This document shows positions 4,014-7,065 of a DNA stretch of 7,065 nucleotides, in pieces (positions within the stretch are counted from its first letter, which is position 1; each line of letters opens with the position of its first letter). Source of the DNA: Leptospiraceae bacterium (GTDB lineage Bacteria; Spirochaetota; Leptospiria; Turneriellales; Turneriellaceae); contig JAEUSA010000345.1 of NCBI GenBank assembly GCA_016788945.1, forward strand, positions 1-7,065. The letters run 5' to 3'. Made by a program: the position numbers and the translations under genes. The notes beneath the pieces were generated by a model that saw nothing but the letters and a program-made list of their open reading frames with translations, was not told the origin of the DNA and did no database searches.

Positions 4014-7000
4014 GTGCCGCGCCGCACCGATATCAAGAAAGTCATGATTATCGGATCCGGGCCGATTGTGATCGGCCAGGCCTGCGAGTTTGATTATTCG
4101 GGCACACAGGCGGTAAAGGCGCTCAAACAAGAGGGTTATCAGGTTGTCCTGATCAATTCAAACCCGGCGACGATCATGACCGACCCTGAGCTCGCCGATC
4201 GGGTCTACGTCGAACCCATTACACTGCCTTATCTCACCAAAATCATCGAGGTCGAGCGCCCTGATGCCCTGCTGCCCACGGTCGGTGGACAAACCGCTCT
4301 GAACGCCGCGCTATCGTTGGTGCACGCGGGCGTGCTGAAAAAATATAATGTAGAGCTAATAGGCGCGAATGAAGCAGCCATTAAGAAAGCCGAAGATCGC
4401 AAACTATTTAAAGAAGCGATGGAAAAAATCGGCGCCGCTATGCCCGAATCGGGCATTGTCACCAGCTTGGACGAAGCGCTCGCGCTCATCGACCGCATCG
4501 GATTACCCGCCATCTTAAGACCATCATTTACTCTGGGCGGCAGCGGCGGTGGTATCTGCTATAATCGTGAAGAATATATCGCGATGGTTTCGAAGGCCCT
4601 GACCGAAAGCCCGACGAGTCAAGTATTGATCGATCAGAGCATTCTCGGCTGGAAAGAATACGAGCTCGAAGTGATGCGCGATAAGGCCGACAACGTCGTC
4701 ATTATTTGCAGTATCGAAAATCTTGACCCCATGGGCGTTCACACCGGCGATTCAATCACGGTTGCACCGCAGCAGACACTTTCTGATGTAGAATACCAGA
4801 ACCTGCGCGATCTCGCGATTAAGATCATTCGTGAAATCGGTGTCGAAACCGGGGGGTCCAATATCCAGTTTGCCGTGAACCCGAAAGACGGCCAGATTAT
4901 GGTCGTCGAAATGAATCCGCGGGTTTCTCGCTCTTCGGCGCTCGCTTCGAAAGCAACCGGATTTCCGATTGCGAAGATAGCGGCATTGCTGTCGGTCGGG
5001 TATACTCTCGACGAAATTGCCAACGACATTACCAAAAAAACTCCTGCCAGCTTTGAGCCGACGATCGATTACGTCGTAACCAAAATTCCACGCTTTACTT
5101 TTGAGAAGTTTCCCGAAACCCCACGCGTGCTCGATACGCAGATGCGGTCGGTGGGCGAGGCGATGGCAATTGGCCGTACGTTCAGCGAATCTTTTCAAAA
5201 AGCCATGCGTTCGCTCGAAACCGGGCGTTACGGCTGGGGTGCCGATGGCAATCTCGAAATTGCACTCGAAATTCTGCGCATGGGCGATGAAGCGGCCCAA
5301 CGCAAACACATACTGGAAAAAATCAGCATACCTTCCGATACGCGCATTCTGTACCTACGCGAAGCATTGGTGCGTAACTTCTCACAGGACGAAATTTACC
5401 AGCGTACATTCATTGATCCCTGGTTTTTGACGCAGCTGCGCCGCATCTTGTTGCTTGAAGAGCGCATCAGCGCCGCATACAGCCGCGGGCAGTTACCTGA
5501 CGATCTGCTGCGCGAAGCGAAACAGGCAGGTTTTCACGATCGTCAGCTGGCATATCTTAAATGTATCAAGACGGTAGAAGCTGCGGCAAAAGAGCTCAGC
5601 CATCTCGAGCAGGGGTCATCGGCCTTCATGGGCAAAATGCACGAGGTGCAGCAGTTGCTGAGCCGCACCGAAGCAGAGATTGCCGCGGCGCGCGTTTCGG
5701 CGCGGCAGGTTCCTGTCTACAAGCGGGTTGATACCTGCGCGGCGGAGTTTGAATCGTTCACTCCTTACATGTACTCTACCTATGAAACAGAAAATGAAGC
5801 CGAAGTCAGCGATAAGCAGAAAGTACTGATTCTCGGCGGTGGCCCGAATCGAATCGGTCAGGGAATCGAATTCGATTATTGCTGCTGCCATGCGAGCTTT
5901 GCACTGCAAGAAATCGGTATCGAAAGTATCATGGTCAACTCGAATCCCGAAACAGTATCAACGGATTACGATACGTCTGATCGCCTTTATTTCGAACCAC
6001 TGACGGTCGAAGATGTGATGCACATCTACCGTGAAGAATCAAAGCGTGGCGAAGTTAAGGGCGTCATTCTGCAATTCGGCGGCCAGACACCGTTGAAGCT
6101 TGCCAAGGCGCTCAGCGCGCATGGAGTCAAAATACTCGGTACGAGCTTTGAAAACATCGAGCGCGCCGAAGACCGCAAGTTATTTAATGAACTGATCGCG
6201 AAACTGAAGGTCAGACAGCCACAGGGACAAATGGCTGCGTCACTCGAAGAGGCGTTGGCGGCAGCGAGTGCCATCGGTTATCCCGTGCTGGCGCGGCCAT
6301 CATTTGTACTCGGTGGCCGTGCGATGATGATCGTGCACAATGAAGGCCAGCTCAGGCAATATATGCAGACGAGCGTCGAGGTCAGCCGCGAACGTCCGGT
6401 ACTGATCGACCAGTTTCTTTCCGGTGCTCTCGAGGTCGACGTCGACGCACTTTCAGACGGGCGCGACGTCGTTATTGCCGGCATCTTAGAACACGTCGAA
6501 GAGGCTGGAGTACATTCGGGTGACAGTGCCTGTATTTTACCGACAAAAAATATTCCCGAAAAGATGCTCGCCGAACTGCGCGCCACGACGCGGGCGATTG
6601 CCCTCGAACTCGGTGTCATCGGTTGCATCAACATTCAGTATGCGATAGTCGACGATGTGGTATACGTACTCGAGGTTAATCCGCGCGCCTCACGTACTGT
6701 ACCGTTCATTTCAAAAGCAATCCGCATGCCGTTGGCTAAACTGGCGACGAAGTTGATGTTGGGGCACACACTCGCATCGCTGGGTTTTACCAAAGAAATT
6801 ATTCCCGATCTTTATTACGTCAAAGAAGTCGTCTTACCGTTCAAGAAATTTTCAGGTGCCGATACGATTCTCGGACCCGAAATGAAATCGACAGGTGAAG
6901 TTATGGGTATCGGCCGCACCGTGCCCGAAGCATTTTTTAAGGCGCAATTCGCCGCGGGTCAGAAGCTGCCGGCCAAAGGCACGATCTTTGTCTCCGTAAA

Positions 7001-7065
7001 CGATGCTGCGAAGGCACCGCTGATTCCGTCGCTAAAAAATGCCGCGGCGGCGGGTTACCGTATTC
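4014..7065 (+). CDS. carB: Carbamoyl-phosphate synthase large subunit, 3'-truncated by the window edge
   Basis: With the small subunit CarA supplying ammonia from glutamine, CarB makes carbamoyl phosphate from bicarbonate and two ATP for arginine and pyrimidine synthesis in the cytoplasm. The frame is open for 1017 codons to the edge. The first ATP-grasp half (about 1-400) begins '[20 protein letters not shown]', with metal ligands E299 and N301 in EMNPR at the same numbering as the E. coli protein. The oligomerisation domain follows, and then the second ATP-grasp half from '[15 protein letters not shown]' (603-617) to about 965. Only about 45 residues of the C-terminal MGS-like allosteric domain are present. 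The middle domain holds about 33 extra residues (about 515-547) relative to E. coli. The GTG at 4014 is fixed by an in-frame TGA at 4008; the Shine-Dalgarno is weak (GGA at 4004). No carA lies upstream, so the two subunit genes are not adjacent in this order. Confidence 0.98.
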   Translation, partial: MPRRTDIKKVMIIGSGPIVIGQACEFDYSGTQAVKALKQEGYQVVLINSNPATIMTDPELADRVYVEPITLPYLTKIIEVERPDALLPTVGGQTALNAALSLVHAGVLKKYNVELIGANEAAIKKAEDRKLFKEAMEKIGAAMPESGIVTSLDEALALIDRIGLPAILRPSFTLGGSGGGICYNREEYIAMVSKALTESPTSQVLIDQSILGWKEYELEVMRDKADNVVIICSIENLDPMGVHTGDSITVAPQQTLSDVEYQNLRDLAIKIIREIGVETGGSNIQFAVNPKDGQIMVVEMNPRVSRSSALASKATGFPIAKIAALLSVGYTLDEIANDITKKTPASFEPTIDYVVTKIPRFTFEKFPETPRVLDTQMRSVGEAMAIGRTFSESFQKAMRSLETGRYGWGADGNLEIALEILRMGDEAAQRKHILEKISIPSDTRILYLREALVRNFSQDEIYQRTFIDPWFLTQLRRILLLEERISAAYSRGQLPDDLLREAKQAGFHDRQLAYLKCIKTVEAAAKELSHLEQGSSAFMGKMHEVQQLLSRTEAEIAAARVSARQVPVYKRVDTCAAEFESFTPYMYSTYETENEAEVSDKQKVLILGGGPNRIGQGIEFDYCCCHASFALQEIGIESIMVNSNPETVSTDYDTSDRLYFEPLTVEDVMHIYREESKRGEVKGVILQFGGQTPLKLAKALSAHGVKILGTSFENIERAEDRKLFNELIAKLKVRQPQGQMAASLEEALAAASAIGYPVLARPSFVLGGRAMMIVHNEGQLRQYMQTSVEVSRERPVLIDQFLSGALEVDVDALSDGRDVVIAGILEHVEEAGVHSGDSACILPTKNIPEKMLAELRATTRAIALELGVIGCINIQYAIVDDVVYVLEVNPRASRTVPFISKAIRMPLAKLATKLMLGHTLASLGFTKEIIPDLYYVKEVVLPFKKFSGADTILGPEMKSTGEVMGIGRTVPEAFFKAQFAAGQKLPAKGTIFVSVNDAAKAPLIPSLKNAAAAGYRI

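Noticed and set aside
4752..5309. Long minus-strand ORF inside carB
   Set aside because: carB is unmistakable in the plus frame throughout, and this ORF is its antisense shadow.
5559..5654. Intein or frameshift in carB at the extra segment
   Set aside because: The frame is unbroken, the insert is far too short for an intein, and no splicing-motif residues are present. An in-frame lineage-specific insertion explains it.

Overview
The window looks like a chromosomal segment of a relatively GC-rich (about one half G+C by eye) member of the Leptospiraceae, more like Turneriella or Leptonema than the AT-rich genus Leptospira. Three things point there: a lipoprotein of the DUF1554/endostatin-like type that is best known from this family, a class IIIb adenylate cyclase of the 'RF-P-EFL' type that Leptospiraceae carry in many copies, and a CarB with an extra segment between its two halves. 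The genus is an inference from gene content and composition and has not been searched.

Layout. Bases 1-96 (minus strand) are the start of a secreted protein that runs off the left edge. Upstream of it, on the same strand, lies a 390-residue alpha-helical repeat protein of unknown function (146-1318), probably in the same transcript. An 80-bp divergent intergenic region holds a perfect operator-like dyad. It separates these genes from a plus-strand GTG-started lipoprotein (1399-2070). Next, on the same strand, is a compact class III nucleotide cyclase (about 2148-3029); a short hairpin followed by six T lies immediately before its most likely start codon. The cyclase meets a minus-strand polytopic membrane phosphatase/transferase of the PAP2 / sphingomyelin-synthase-like type (3031-3690) tail to tail, with one base between the stop codons.

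The 323-bp gap 3691-4013 has no convincing gene. It contains 2.3 copies of a 57-bp tandem repeat built of alternating nested inverted repeats (3771-3900), which is the most unusual non-coding structure here. The rest of the window (4014 to the right edge) is carB, the large subunit of carbamoyl-phosphate synthetase, which is intact in frame but cut before the end of its allosteric domain.

The genes do not form one evident pathway. carB is housekeeping (arginine and pyrimidine supply), the cyclase is signalling, the lipoprotein and the PAP2-type enzyme belong to the envelope, and the minus-strand pair at the left is uncharacterised. I see no rRNA, tRNA, CRISPR array, transposase or phage gene. 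No clearly new multi-gene system is visible; the best leads are the 57-bp palindromic tandem repeat, the hairpin at the cyclase start, and the sphingomyelin-synthase-like membrane enzyme.
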